Positions 49,089 through 61,311 of a stretch of 64,000 bases of DNA are shown here, piece by piece (position 1 is the first letter of the stretch; the number at the start of each line of letters is the position of its first letter). Made by a program: the position numbers and the translations under genes. The DNA is from Ralstonia sp. 25mfcol4.1. Its GTDB lineage: Bacteria; Pseudomonadota; Gammaproteobacteria; Burkholderiales; Burkholderiaceae. Location of the stretch: assembly GCF_900104095.1 (NCBI RefSeq), contig NZ_FNJO01000020.1, positions 38,779-102,778 of the forward strand, written 5' to 3'. The notes beneath the pieces were generated by a model, which worked only from the letters and a program-made list of their open reading frames with translations, did no database searches and was not told the DNA's origin.

Positions 49089-50072
49089 TCAGATGACCTT
49101 GGCGCGCGTCAGGTCATGGATATGGAGCGCGCCCACCAGGCGGCCGTCGCCATCGACGACGAGCAACTGGTTGATGCGGTTCGTTTCCATGATCTGCACG
49201 GCTTCCACGGCGAGCTGGTCCAGATGGACCGTACGCGGGTTGTGGTGCATGACCTCGCCGATCGGGACGGTCTTCCAGTCGCGCGGGGTTTCCAGCAGGC
49301 GGCGCAGGTCGCCGTCGGTGAACACGCCCACGGCCCGGCCGTCGGGGTCCACCACGGCGGTCATGGCCATGCCCTTGCGCGTGATTTCCATCAGCGCCTG
49401 GGCCAGCGGCGTGCTTTCGCGCACCTCCGGCACGGCGTTGCCGGTGCGCATGACATCGCGCACGTGGGTCAGCAGCTTGCGGCCCAGCGCACCGCCCGGG
49501 TGCGAGCGGGCAAAGTCTTCCTCGCCAAAGCCGCGGGCGTCGAGCACGGCCACCGCCAGGGCGTCGCCCAGGGCCAGCGCGGCCGTGGTGCTGGCCGTGG
49601 GGGCCAAATTCAGCGGGCAGGCTTCCTGCGCCACGGCGCCGTCCAGGTGGGCGTCCGACAGCTTGGCCAGGTTCGATTCGGGGTTGCCCGTGATCGAAAT
49701 CAGCCCGGCGCCAATGCGCTTGACGATCGGAACGATCGACAGCAGCTCGGCCGTTTCACCGGAATTCGAGAAGGCGATCAGCACGTCGTCGCGCGTGATC
49801 ATGCCGAGGTCGCCATGGCTGGCCTCGGCCGGATGGACGAAGAACGATGGCGTGCCCGTGGACGCCAGCGTGGCGGCCACCTTGCGGCCGATATGGCCTG
49901 ACTTGCCGATGCCCGAGACCACCACGCGGCCCGTACAGCCGAGAATCATCTCAACGGCCCGGGTGAAGGCGGGGGTCAGGCGGCCGGCCAGCGCCGAAAC
50001 GGCGTCGGCCTCGATCTGGAGGGTGTGGCGAGCGAGCGCGAGTGCTCGATTCGCATCGAAATTGGCTATCAT
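49089..50072 (-). CDS. kdsD: D-arabinose-5-phosphate isomerase (KdsD/KpsF)
   Basis: A 327-residue isomerase converting ribulose-5-phosphate to arabinose-5-phosphate, the first step of KDO synthesis for LPS. The sugar isomerase domain has GRVVVSGIGKSGHIGRKVAATLAS and SNSGETAELL; two CBS domains follow, with GVFTDGDLRRLLE and the C-terminal LVGALHIHDLTRAKV. It is the first gene of the lpt operon, divergent from the Kef-type antiporter. Confidence 0.95.
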   Translation of the reverse strand: MIANFDANRALALARHTLQIEADAVSALAGRLTPAFTRAVEMILGCTGRVVVSGIGKSGHIGRKVAATLASTGTPSFFVHPAEASHGDLGMITRDDVLIAFSNSGETAELLSIVPIVKRIGAGLISITGNPESNLAKLSDAHLDGAVAQEACPLNLAPTASTTAALALGDALAVAVLDARGFGEEDFARSHPGGALGRKLLTHVRDVMRTGNAVPEVRESTPLAQALMEITRKGMAMTAVVDPDGRAVGVFTDGDLRRLLETPRDWKTVPIGEVMHHNPRTVHLDQLAVEAVQIMETNRINQLLVVDGDGRLVGALHIHDLTRAKVI

Positions 50073-50221
50073 GGCGCTGGAGTATACCAACGAATGCGAT
50101 GGCGTCTGGCCCGGCAACCCGCCCGGCTGCCCGGACGACCGCCGCGCTTGCCGTCTTTTGCCGGCGGGGTGCAGATGCCGGCTCAGGCGCGTGCCCGGCC
50201 GTCGTTTTTGAAGCCTGCCGA

Positions 50222-52201
50222 ATGCATTCTCCGCTGGAACTGACCCTCGTGCTGCTGGCCGCCGCCGTTTTTGGCGTGGTGGCCTTCCGCATGCTGCAAC
50301 TGCCGCCCATGCTGGGCTACCTGGCGGTTGGCATCCTGATCGGCCCCCACGCACTGGGGCTGGCCAGCGATACGGGTCAGACCAAGTACCTGGCCGAATT
50401 CGGCGTGGTCTTCCTGATGTTCTCGATCGGCCTGGAGTTCAGCCTGAGCAAGCTGCGCGCCATGAAGCGGCAGGTGTTCGGGCTGGGCGGGTCGCAGGTG
50501 GCGCTGTCGCTGCTGGCCGTGCTGCCGGCCAGCTGGCTTTTCAGCTGGGCGTTCCCGCTGAGCTGGCAGGCGTCGGTGGCGCTGGGCGGCGCGCTGGCCA
50601 TGTCGTCGACGGCCATCGTCGTGAAGATGCTGTCCGAGCGCATGGAACTGGAAAGCGAGCACGGCCGCAACATCATCAGCGTGCTGCTGTTCCAGGATCT
50701 GGCCGTGGTGCCGCTGCTGATCATCATCCCGGCGCTGTCGCGCGACCCCGGCGACCTGGCCTGGGCGCTGGGGCTGGCCACGGTCAAGATCGTGGTGGCC
50801 CTGGGCCTGATCTTCTTTGTCGGGCAGCAGCTGATGAGCCGCTGGTTCCACATCGTGGCGGCGCGCCGGTCGCAGGAACTGTTCATGCTGAACCTGCTGC
50901 TGGTCACGCTGGGCATGGCCGCGCTGACCGAGCGGCTGGGCCTGTCGATGGCGCTGGGCGCGTTCATGGCCGGCATGCTGATCTCCGAGACCCCGTACCG
51001 CCACCAGGTGGAAGAAGACATCAAGCCGTTCCGCGACGTGCTGCTGGGCCTGTTCTTCGTCACCATCGGCATGTTGCTCAACGTGCGCGTGGTGTTCGAC
51101 CATATCTGGCTGGTGCTGGGCCTGCTGGTGCTGCCGATCCTGTTCAAGCTGGTGCTGATCACCGGCCTGGCGCGGCTGTTCGGGTCGCGCCAGGGCGTGG
51201 CCATCCGTACCGGCCTGGGGCTGGCGCAGGCCGGCGAATTCGGTTTCGTGCTGCTGAACCAGATCGACGGCATGGGGCTGGTGGACCCGGTGCTGATCCA
51301 GGTGATCCTGGCGTCGATGCTGCTGTCGATGCTGGCCGCGCCCTTCCTGATCCAGTACAGCGACGCTATCGTGCTGCGCTTTGCCGCCAACGAATGGCTG
51401 ATGCAGTCGCTGAACATGACCCGCATCGCGGCCCAGAGCCTGCAGACCGAAAAACACGCCATCATCTGCGGCTACGGCCGCAGCGGGCAGAACCTGGCGC
51501 ACATGCTGGAGCGCGAGGGCATTACCTATGTGGCGCTGGACCTCGACCCCGACCGCGTGCGCGAGGCCGCCGCGGCCGGCGACACCGTGGTCTATGGCGA
51601 TGCCGGGCGGCGCGAATCGCTGATCGCCGCCGGTATCCACCGGGCCGCGCTGGTGGTGATTACGTACGCCAATACGGCGTCGGCGGTGAAGGTGCTGCAC
51701 CACGTGCAGGAACTGGCGCCCGCGATGCCGGTGATCGTGCGCACCGTGGACGATTCGGAACTCGACACGCTGCAGAAGGCCGGGGCCACCGAGGTGGTGC
51801 CGGAAATCATCGAGGGCAGCCTGATGCTGGCGTCGCACGCGCTGGTGCTGCTGGGCGTGCCGATGCGCCGGGTGGTGCGCGGCGTGCAGCAGGCGCGCGA
51901 CGCGCGCTACAGCCTGCTGCGCGGCTACTTCCATGGCCGCGACGACGAGGAGGACATGGTGGAGCGCGATACCGTGCGGCTGCATTCGGTATCGCTCGGG
52001 CCCGAGCATACGGCCGTGGGGCGGCGCCTGGGCACGCTTGGGCTGGAGCGGATCGGCGTGGAGGTCACGGCGGTGCGCCGGCGCGGCATCCGGGCCTTCG
52101 ATCCCCAGCCCGAAACCGTACTGGAGCCGGGCGACATCGTTGTGCTGCGTGGCACGCCGGAGGCGCTGGAATCGGCCGAAGAACGGCTGGTGAGGCAGTA
52201 G
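50222..52201 (+). CDS. CPA2-family monovalent cation:proton antiporter, Kef type
   Basis: A 659-residue cation/proton antiporter. Residues 1-385 form a 12-13 helix exchanger domain with MLGYLAVGILIGPHAL, FLMFSIGLEFSLSKL and GAFMAGMLISETPYRHQVEEDI. A TrkA-N (RCK) domain with a nucleotide-binding motif follows (AIICGYGRSGQNLAHMLE, about 415-430), and a TrkA-C domain at the C-terminus (VSLGPEHTAVGRRLGTLGL). It resembles KefB/KefC/YbaL; glutathione gating cannot be concluded from the sequence. The gene is monocistronic between kdsD and the RHH gene. Confidence 0.9.
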   Translation: MHSPLELTLVLLAAAVFGVVAFRMLQLPPMLGYLAVGILIGPHALGLASDTGQTKYLAEFGVVFLMFSIGLEFSLSKLRAMKRQVFGLGGSQVALSLLAVLPASWLFSWAFPLSWQASVALGGALAMSSTAIVVKMLSERMELESEHGRNIISVLLFQDLAVVPLLIIIPALSRDPGDLAWALGLATVKIVVALGLIFFVGQQLMSRWFHIVAARRSQELFMLNLLLVTLGMAALTERLGLSMALGAFMAGMLISETPYRHQVEEDIKPFRDVLLGLFFVTIGMLLNVRVVFDHIWLVLGLLVLPILFKLVLITGLARLFGSRQGVAIRTGLGLAQAGEFGFVLLNQIDGMGLVDPVLIQVILASMLLSMLAAPFLIQYSDAIVLRFAANEWLMQSLNMTRIAAQSLQTEKHAIICGYGRSGQNLAHMLEREGITYVALDLDPDRVREAAAAGDTVVYGDAGRRESLIAAGIHRAALVVITYANTASAVKVLHHVQELAPAMPVIVRTVDDSELDTLQKAGATEVVPEIIEGSLMLASHALVLLGVPMRRVVRGVQQARDARYSLLRGYFHGRDDEEDMVERDTVRLHSVSLGPEHTAVGRRLGTLGLERIGVEVTAVRRRGIRAFDPQPETVLEPGDIVVLRGTPEALESAEERLVRQ

Positions 52202-52210
52202 GCGGCTGCG

Positions 52211-52627
52211 TCAGGCGGGGTGTGTTTGCCGTCCGCCCTGGCTGGCCGGTCGGCGGGCGCTGGCGCCATCCACCCAGGACGCGGGCAAATCACTCAAGAC
52301 CGCCCGGGCGTCGAGCGACCGGATCGGCACGTTGGTATCGGCGGGAATGCGGCCTTCGTTCTGCAGCAATAAGTATCGCATGCAGCACACGCGCAGGAAC
52401 GACGCGAAGTTGGCGGTGAGCGAGGCCTCGCCGCGATGTTCGGCAAGTTCGTCGTGCAGGCGCGCCAGCAGCTGGTTGACGCTCATGCCGTCGCGCTGCG
52501 CCAGTTCTTCCAGCACTTCCCAGAAGAGGGTTTCCAGGCGGATGCTGGTCGCCACGCCGTGCAGGCGCAGCGACCGCGACTGGGTCTGGTACGAATCCGG
52601 ATTGGCTCGGATGAAGATCTCACACAT
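52211..52627 (-). CDS. Ribbon-helix-helix domain protein
   Basis: A 138-residue protein whose N-terminal half contains an RHH-type DNA-binding pattern: SRSLRLHGVATSIRLETLFWEVLEELAQRDGMSVNQLLARL, i.e. a beta strand followed by two helices, like the RHH_4 family. The C-terminal part has VLSDLPASWVDGASARRP and is less regular. It could be a small repressor, possibly acting on itself. It is convergent with the antiporter gene (9 bp) and downstream of the DJ-1/PfpI gene. Confidence 0.75.
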   Translation of the reverse strand: MCEIFIRANPDSYQTQSRSLRLHGVATSIRLETLFWEVLEELAQRDGMSVNQLLARLHDELAEHRGEASLTANFASFLRVCCMRYLLLQNEGRIPADTNVPIRSLDARAVLSDLPASWVDGASARRPASQGGRQTHPA

Positions 52628-52673
52628 GCGAACTCCCGTGCGCCGCGGCCGGGCTGGCCGCGTTCGGAAGCCT

Positions 52674-53252
52674 CTACTCTACGACCCGCGTTCCCAGCAC
52701 GGCAAGAAACTGTGCCAGCCAGGCCGGATGTGCCGGCCACGCCGGGGCGGTCACGAGGTTGCCGTCGGTATGGGCCTGGTCCACGGGGATGTCGGCGTAC
52801 TTGCCACCGGCCAGTCGTACTTCGGGCGCGCAGGCGGGGTAGGCCGAGCAGGTGCGGCCTTCCAGCACGCCGGCGGCCGCCAGCAGCTGGGCGCCATGGC
52901 AGACTGCCGCGATCGGCTTGCTGGCCTGGGCGAAGTGGCGCACGATCTCGATCACCCGGTCGTTCAGGCGCAGGTATTCGGGCGCGCGGCCGCCCGGAAT
53001 CACCAGGGCGTCGTAGCTGGCCGGGTTCACGTCGGCGAAGGTGGCATTGAGCGTGAAATTGTGGCCGCGCTTTTCGGTGTAGGTCTGATCGCCCTCGAAG
53101 TCATGGATGGCGGTGGCGCAGGCGTCACCGGCCTTCTTGTCGGGACAGACCGCGTGCACCGTGTGGCCCACCATCTGCAGTGCCTGGAACGGCACCATGG
53201 TCTCGTAGTCCTCGGCGAAATCGCCGACCAGCATCAGAATCTTCTTTGCCAT
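52674..53252 (-). CDS. DJ-1/PfpI family protein
   Basis: A 192-residue class I glutamine amidotransferase-like protein. It starts with KKILMLVGDFAEDYETMVPFQAL, whose glutamate belongs to the active site, and has the nucleophile elbow in PIAAVCHGAQLLAAAG with the conserved Cys-His. Members act as glyoxalases, deglycases or chaperones; the specific function here is not known. ATG 53252 is used because it begins at the conserved domain, with GGAGACAG upstream. It is divergent from apt. Confidence 0.88.
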   Translation of the reverse strand: MAKKILMLVGDFAEDYETMVPFQALQMVGHTVHAVCPDKKAGDACATAIHDFEGDQTYTEKRGHNFTLNATFADVNPASYDALVIPGGRAPEYLRLNDRVIEIVRHFAQASKPIAAVCHGAQLLAAAGVLEGRTCSAYPACAPEVRLAGGKYADIPVDQAHTDGNLVTAPAWPAHPAWLAQFLAVLGTRVVE

Positions 53253-53372
53253 AGCTGTCTCCTGTATGGTTACGGGTTGCGGACGCCCAAGCGGCCAGGC
53301 CATTGTGCGGCGGCCAGGCGGATCGCGGGTGGTAGCCCGTTACCGCATGAACTCTTTCCAGACAGATTCCCC

Positions 53373-53945
53373 ATGGCAGATCCCATCATCCAGTCCCCCG
53401 ATCTCGGCGATGTCACCGGCTACCTGCGTGACCGCATCCGCACCGTGCCGGACTGGCCGCAGCCCGGCGTCCAGTTTCGCGACATCACCCCGCTGCTGCA
53501 AAACCCCAAGACGCTGCGCGTGCTGATCGACGTGTTCGTCCACCGCTACATGGACCAGCAACTGGACCTCGTAGCCGGCATCGACGCCCGCGGCTTCATC
53601 CTGGGCTCGATCATCGCGTACGAGCTGAACCTGGGCTTCGTGCCCATCCGCAAGAAGGGCAAGCTGCCGTTCCAGACCGTGGCCGAGGAGTACGAGCTTG
53701 AATACGGCAGCGCCACCGTGGAAATCCACGCCGATGCCTGCAAGGCCGGCGACCGCGTGCTGCTGATCGACGACCTGATCGCCACGGGCGGCACCATGAT
53801 GGCCGGCCGCAAGCTGCTGGAACGCCTGGGCGCCACGGTGGTGGAGGGCGCGGCAATCGTCGATCTGCCCGAGCTGGGCGGTTCGAAGCTGCTGCACGGC
53901 AGCGGCCTGCCGCTGTTTACGGTCTGCAAGTTCGAAGGCCACTGA
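53373..53945 (+). CDS. apt: Adenine phosphoribosyltransferase
   Basis: Apt (190 residues) salvages adenine to AMP with PRPP. Clear features are IRTVPDWPQPGVQFRDITPLL, IDARGFILGSIIAYELNLGFVPIRKKGKLP and the PRPP-binding loop VLLIDDLIATGGTMMAG. The length is typical of bacterial Apt. The gene is alone on the + strand and followed by the Na/Pi cotransporter. Confidence 0.96.
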   Translation: MADPIIQSPDLGDVTGYLRDRIRTVPDWPQPGVQFRDITPLLQNPKTLRVLIDVFVHRYMDQQLDLVAGIDARGFILGSIIAYELNLGFVPIRKKGKLPFQTVAEEYELEYGSATVEIHADACKAGDRVLLIDDLIATGGTMMAGRKLLERLGATVVEGAAIVDLPELGGSKLLHGSGLPLFTVCKFEGH

Positions 53946-54090
53946 CCTCGACGCAACGCTTCGGCGGACGTCGGACCCCGTCCAATTGCCCCGTATGACA
54001 GCGGGGCGCATAATGCCCCTTTGATAACAACGCGATGACCGGGCGGCACGCCTCCTGCCACCCGCCGGCACCGGTCACAAGGGACGCACA

Positions 54091-55767
54091 ATGGGCGTAC
54101 TGCTTCATCTCCTCTCCGGCGTGGCGCTCCTGGTCTGGGGCACCAATATCGTCAAGGTCGGCATCCTGCGCGTGTACGGTGCCAATCTGCGCCATGTGCT
54201 ATCCGCCAGCGTGTCGAACCGCTTCAAGGCATTCGTGGCCGGCCTGGGCGTGACCGGGCTGGTGCAGAGCAGCAATGCCACCGCCGTCATCGTCAGCTCC
54301 TTCGTGGGCCAGGGCCTGATCGCCGTGGCCCCGGCGCTGGCCATCATGCTGGGCGCGAACGTGGGCACGGCCGTGATGGTGCAGGTGTTCTCGCTCGACC
54401 TGTCGTGGTTGTCGCCGCTGCTGATCTTTGTCGGCGTGATCCTGCATCTGAGCTGGAAGGGCAGCAAGGCCGGCCACGTGGGCCGGGTGCTGATCGGGCT
54501 GGGCCTGATCACGCTGGCGCTGGAGCTGATTTCGATTGCCACGCGCCCGGTCGTGCAGGCCGCCGGCGTCAAGGTGCTGTTCAGCACGCTGACCGGCGAC
54601 GCGGCGCTGGACATGCTGATCGGCGCTTTCCTGACCATCCTCTGTTATTCCAGTCTGGCCGTGGTGCTGTTCTGCGGCGCGCTGGCGTCGGCCGGCGTGG
54701 TGTCGATCCACGTGGCGCTGGCGCTGGTGCTGGGCGCCAACCTGGGCTCCGGCATCTCCGCGCTGCTGACCACGTCGGGCAACAACCAGCCCGGCAAGCG
54801 TGTGACACTGGGCAACCTGCTGTCGCGGCTGCTGGGCTGCGTGATCGCTCTGCCGCTGCTGACCCAGGCCGAGGACCTGCTGGCCCATCTGGATGCCGAT
54901 CCGCAACGGCTGATCGTCAATTTCCACCTGTTGTTCAATGTGGCGCTGGCCGTGGTGCTGCTGGGGGCCACGGCGCCGCTGGCGCGCCTGTGCGAAGCCA
55001 TCCTGCCCGGCCGCAACACCGGCGACAGCCAGGTGACGCCGCGCCACCTGGACCCCGCCGCGCTGTCCACGCCCACGCTGGCGCTGTCGAATGCCGCGCG
55101 CGAGGTGCTGCGCATCGGCGACCGCGTGGAGCAGATGCTCGACAACCTGCTGCGCGTGCTGCGCACCAACGACCTGAAGCTGGCCAACGCCACGTGCCGG
55201 ATCGACAACGAGGTGGACGACCTGTACACCGCGATCAAGCTCTACCTGACCCAGATCAGCACCGAGGCGCTGGACGAACGCGACGGCCAGCGCTGGACGG
55301 AAATCATCTCGCTGACCATCAACCTGGAGCATGCGGGGGATCTGATCGAGCGTGTCATCGTCGACGCCCGGGAGAAGAAGATCGCGCACAACCTGTCGTT
55401 CTCGGAGGCCGGCATGCAGGAAATCGCCGAGATGCACGCGCGCGTCGTGGGCAATCTGCGCCTGGGTTTGTCGGTGTTCCTGACCGGCGATATCCGCAGC
55501 GCACAGCAGTTGATGGCCGAGAAGGCCAATTTCCGCGACCTGGAACGCAAGTACGCGCGCTCGCACCTGCAGCGCGTGGCTGTCCAGACCGTCGAAAGTA
55601 TCGAGACGAGTTCGCTGCACCTGGACGTGATCAGCGAAATGAAGCGGCTCAATTCGCTGTTCTGCGCCACTGCCTACCCGGTGCTGGAGCAGGCCGGGCT
55701 GATGAACCGCAGCCGCATGAAGGAAGACACGCCCGACAAGATCGGCGACGTGGCGGAGGCGCGCTAG
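54091..55767 (+). CDS. Na/Pi cotransporter family protein with PhoU-like domain
   Basis: A 558-residue protein: an N-terminal membrane domain of eight to nine helices with the duplicated QSSNATAVIVSSFV / CYSSLAVVLFC pattern of NptA-like sodium-phosphate cotransporters, and a C-terminal PhoU-like helical domain (about 340-540) with TLALSNAAREVLRIGDRVEQML. The combination is characteristic of bacterial Na/Pi cotransporter proteins. The direction of transport and the substrate are inferred from the family. It is alone on the + strand, convergent with uvrA. Confidence 0.92.
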   Translation: MGVLLHLLSGVALLVWGTNIVKVGILRVYGANLRHVLSASVSNRFKAFVAGLGVTGLVQSSNATAVIVSSFVGQGLIAVAPALAIMLGANVGTAVMVQVFSLDLSWLSPLLIFVGVILHLSWKGSKAGHVGRVLIGLGLITLALELISIATRPVVQAAGVKVLFSTLTGDAALDMLIGAFLTILCYSSLAVVLFCGALASAGVVSIHVALALVLGANLGSGISALLTTSGNNQPGKRVTLGNLLSRLLGCVIALPLLTQAEDLLAHLDADPQRLIVNFHLLFNVALAVVLLGATAPLARLCEAILPGRNTGDSQVTPRHLDPAALSTPTLALSNAAREVLRIGDRVEQMLDNLLRVLRTNDLKLANATCRIDNEVDDLYTAIKLYLTQISTEALDERDGQRWTEIISLTINLEHAGDLIERVIVDAREKKIAHNLSFSEAGMQEIAEMHARVVGNLRLGLSVFLTGDIRSAQQLMAEKANFRDLERKYARSHLQRVAVQTVESIETSSLHLDVISEMKRLNSLFCATAYPVLEQAGLMNRSRMKEDTPDKIGDVAEAR

Positions 55768-55797
55768 GCACGCCGCCCGCCTGAACCGTCGGGCGCC

Positions 55798-58662
<2,865 letters not shown>

Positions 58663-59055
58663 ATACCGTTCGTTCGCCCGGTGGGCGGCCTGCGAGCAGG
58701 TCGGTCCCGCGGAAATTCGATGTGCCTGGCCAGACGCCTGGGGCGCCCCGGACAAGGGCGCCAGCCTGCCGCTTCGCGCACATTTCACGCCGATCCAAAG
58801 CCGGACGTGATGGAACAAGCGCGAGAAGCAAACCTGCTAATATACCGAACTTCGGTTTCCGGGGTTACCCGGCGCCAAACGGACTGAAGACGGCGACGTG
58901 CCGGCGGGGCCGCAGGCATCGCGGCCGCGTCTGTTGCGTGGATGTCTGCGATGCCAGACAAGGCAACGTCCGGGCAACTTCCGGGCGCCAGCGCGTGTCG
59001 AAGCTGCCAGGCTGACCGAGCCAGCGACCGAGCCAGAATTCCACCTACGACCGCA
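58663..59055. other. Divergent uvrA-MFS intergenic region
   Basis: 393 bp without a supportable gene. A relatively AT-rich patch (58835-58860) has TAATAT and, next to it, the small palindrome CCGAACTTCGG, and probably holds promoters for one or both genes. No CTGT-N8-ACAG SOS box was found. Confidence 0.4.
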
Positions 59056-60306
59056 ATGCCGTCGATCCCCCCTTCCTCACCCAGCCTTTCCAACGAGCCC
59101 ACCCGCGCCGAACCCGTGCGCGACCGCATGACCCGCGGCGAGCTGCACGCCAGCCTGTCGCTGGCCAGCATCTTTGCCCTGCGCATGCTGGGCCTGTTCC
59201 TGATCCTGCCCGTCTTCGCCGAATACGCGCGTTCGCTGCCCGACGGGCACGACGCACAGCGCGTCGGCGTGGCGATGGGCATCTACGGCCTGATGCAGGC
59301 CTTCCTGCATATCCCGCTGGGCTGGCTGTCCGACCGCGTGGGCCGCAAGCCGGTCATGGTTGCCGGCCTGCTGCTGTTCGTGGCCGGCGCGCTGGTCGCT
59401 GCCTTTTCCGATACGCTGACCGGCATCACGGTCGGCCGCGCGTTGCAGGGCATGGGCGCGATCTCGGCGGCCATTACGGCCTGCATCGCCGACCTGACAC
59501 GCGAACGGCATCGTACAAAAGCCATGGCGATGGTCGGCGGCAGCATTGGACTGACGTTTGCGCTGTCGCTGGTGATTGCCTCGCCGCTGCTGCACAGCAT
59601 CGGCATGTCGGGCATCTTCGGGCTGATGGGCGTGCTGGGTGTCCTGGCCATCGGCGTGACCCTGTTCGTGGTGCCCAACCCGCCGCCGCCCCATCCGGTG
59701 CAGATGCCATTCCGCAAGGTGCTGCTCAATGCCGACCTGATCCGCCTGAACGTGGGCGTGCTGGCGTTGCATGCCAGCCAGGTGGCGATGTTCATGGTGG
59801 TGCCGACGATGCTCAGCGACGCCGGCATGCCGCTGGACCAGCACTGGAAGGTCTATCTGCCCGTGGTGCTGGTGTCGTTCCTGCTGATGCTGGCGCCGAT
59901 GATGGCCGCCGAACGCTACGGCAAGGTGCGGCCGGTGCTGCTGGCGTCGGTCGCGCTGATGACGGCCGTGCAGCTGATGTTTGCCACCGTGCACGGATTG
60001 TGGCCGATCGTCGGCGTGCTGCTGCTGTTCTTCGTCGCGTTCAACGTGCTGGAGGCCATGCAGCCGTCGCTGGTGTCGCGCTACGCGGCCGCCAGCCGCG
60101 GCGCCGCGCTCGGCGTTTACAACACGACGCAGTCGCTGGGCCTTGCCCTGGGCGGTGTCGCGGGCGGCTGGCTGCTCAAGCACCAGGGCCGTCCGGCGGT
60201 GTTCGTGGCCTGCGCGGCGGTGCTGCTCCTCTGGCTTATAATCGCCTGGAGCATGAAGGCGCCGCCGGCTCGCAGCAAGGATGGCGCCCCGGCAGTGGCG
60301 GCTTAG
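59056..60306 (+). CDS. MFS transporter
   Basis: A 416-residue major facilitator with 12 predicted helices. The loop 2-3 motif is GWLSDRVGRKPVMVAGLLL (G-X3-D-R-X-G-R-R/K), and PTMLSDAGMPLDQHWKVYLPV with the second-half helices follow. It resembles the YajR type found between uvrA and ssb in betaproteobacteria. The substrate is unknown. ATG 59056 leaves a cytoplasmic N-terminus of about 30 residues; the open frame extends upstream to 58942 but is not conserved-looking. Confidence 0.88.
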   Translation: MPSIPPSSPSLSNEPTRAEPVRDRMTRGELHASLSLASIFALRMLGLFLILPVFAEYARSLPDGHDAQRVGVAMGIYGLMQAFLHIPLGWLSDRVGRKPVMVAGLLLFVAGALVAAFSDTLTGITVGRALQGMGAISAAITACIADLTRERHRTKAMAMVGGSIGLTFALSLVIASPLLHSIGMSGIFGLMGVLGVLAIGVTLFVVPNPPPPHPVQMPFRKVLLNADLIRLNVGVLALHASQVAMFMVVPTMLSDAGMPLDQHWKVYLPVVLVSFLLMLAPMMAAERYGKVRPVLLASVALMTAVQLMFATVHGLWPIVGVLLLFFVAFNVLEAMQPSLVSRYAAASRGAALGVYNTTQSLGLALGGVAGGWLLKHQGRPAVFVACAAVLLLWLIIAWSMKAPPARSKDGAPAVAA

Positions 60307-60533
60307 ACACACTTTTTCACCTATCCGCAAAAGCCCGACACGCTTTTTCCTGACATCGGCGGTAGCATTCGACACGCGCCCGACGGAGTGTTCCGAACGG
60401 CGCGTGATGTCGTTTACGGTCGTCCGGTCATGGGCCTGTGCCGGGTGACGGTCGCGGGCCCGGTTATTTCTTGCGAATCTCGCACTACGTTTAACGCCGC
60501 GCTGAAAGGGCGCGGTCCTTGGAGAACTCTTAT

Positions 60534-61082
60534 ATGGCATCGGTCAACAAAGTCATCCTCGTCGGCAATCTGGGCGCCGACCCCGAAACCCGCTACATGC
60601 CCAGCGGCGACGCCGTGACCAACATCCGGCTCGCGACGACCGACCGCTACAAGGACAAGCAGAGTGGCGAGTTCAAGGAAGCGACCGAATGGCACCGCAT
60701 CGCCTTCTTCGGCAAGCTGGCCGAGATCGCCGGTCAATACTTGCGCAAGGGTTCGTCGGTCTATATCGAAGGCCGCATCCGCACCCGCAAGTGGCAGGAC
60801 CAGTCCGGCCAGGACAAGTACAGCACCGAAATCGTGGCTGACCAGATGCAGATGCTGGGCGCCCGCCAGGGCGGCGGCGGCGGCGACGAAGGCGGCTACG
60901 GCGGTGGTGCCGGCGGTGGCGGTGGCTACAGCCGCGAATCGCAAGGCGGCGGCGGTGGCTACGGTGGCGGCCGCGCTCAGGGCGGCCAAGGTGGCGGTGG
61001 CGGCCAGCAGGGCGGCCAGCGCCGTCAGCAGCAAGCCCCGTCGAACGGCTTCGAGGACATGGACGACGATATTCCGTTCTGA
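60534..61082 (+). CDS. ssb: Single-stranded DNA-binding protein
   Basis: SSB (182 residues). The OB fold (1-112) has SVNKVILVGNLGADPETRYMPSG, the aromatic DNA-binding residues in EWHRIAFFGKLAE, and YIEGRIRTRKWQDQSGQD. A long Gly-rich linker (about 118-165) leads to the acidic tip DMDDDIPF, which recruits partner proteins. ATG 60534 is preceded by TTGGAGAA. It is followed by an intrinsic terminator. Confidence 0.97.
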   Translation: MASVNKVILVGNLGADPETRYMPSGDAVTNIRLATTDRYKDKQSGEFKEATEWHRIAFFGKLAEIAGQYLRKGSSVYIEGRIRTRKWQDQSGQDKYSTEIVADQMQMLGARQGGGGGDEGGYGGGAGGGGGYSRESQGGGGGYGGGRAQGGQGGGGGQQGGQRRQQQAPSNGFEDMDDDIPF

Positions 61083-61110
61083 CCCCGTGCCTTGCAGGCA
61101 GTCTCTGCAA

Positions 61111-61146
61111 AGAAAAAAACCCCGCCTCCGTGCGGGGTTTTTCTTT
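61111..61146 (+). terminator. Intrinsic terminator after ssb
   Basis: Stem AAAACCCCGC / GCGGGGTTTT with a T run, 28 bp after the ssb stop codon. Confidence 0.85.
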
Positions 61147-61311
61147 GGGGCGGTGGTTTGGGTAGCCACGCCATGCGGGTGGCGACGTTTCGCGCAGCGA
61201 GCCGTAGGGCAGCAGGATGCGCGGCGGGTGGGTGCCGGCGCGTGGCGGTTCCAGCTTATAGAGGTCGGGCGTATCCGAGCACCGCATGGACGATATTGGG
61301 CAGACCCGCGG

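Noticed and set aside
50183..52009. A 608-codon frame on the - strand opposite the Kef-type antiporter.
   Set aside because: Composition (His, Gln, Arg) is typical of the reverse of a membrane protein gene; the + strand protein has clear motifs.
58811..58870. A possible LexA (SOS) box upstream of uvrA around CTGCTAATATACC.
   Set aside because: Only the CTG half matches CTGT-N8-ACAG; the second half is absent.
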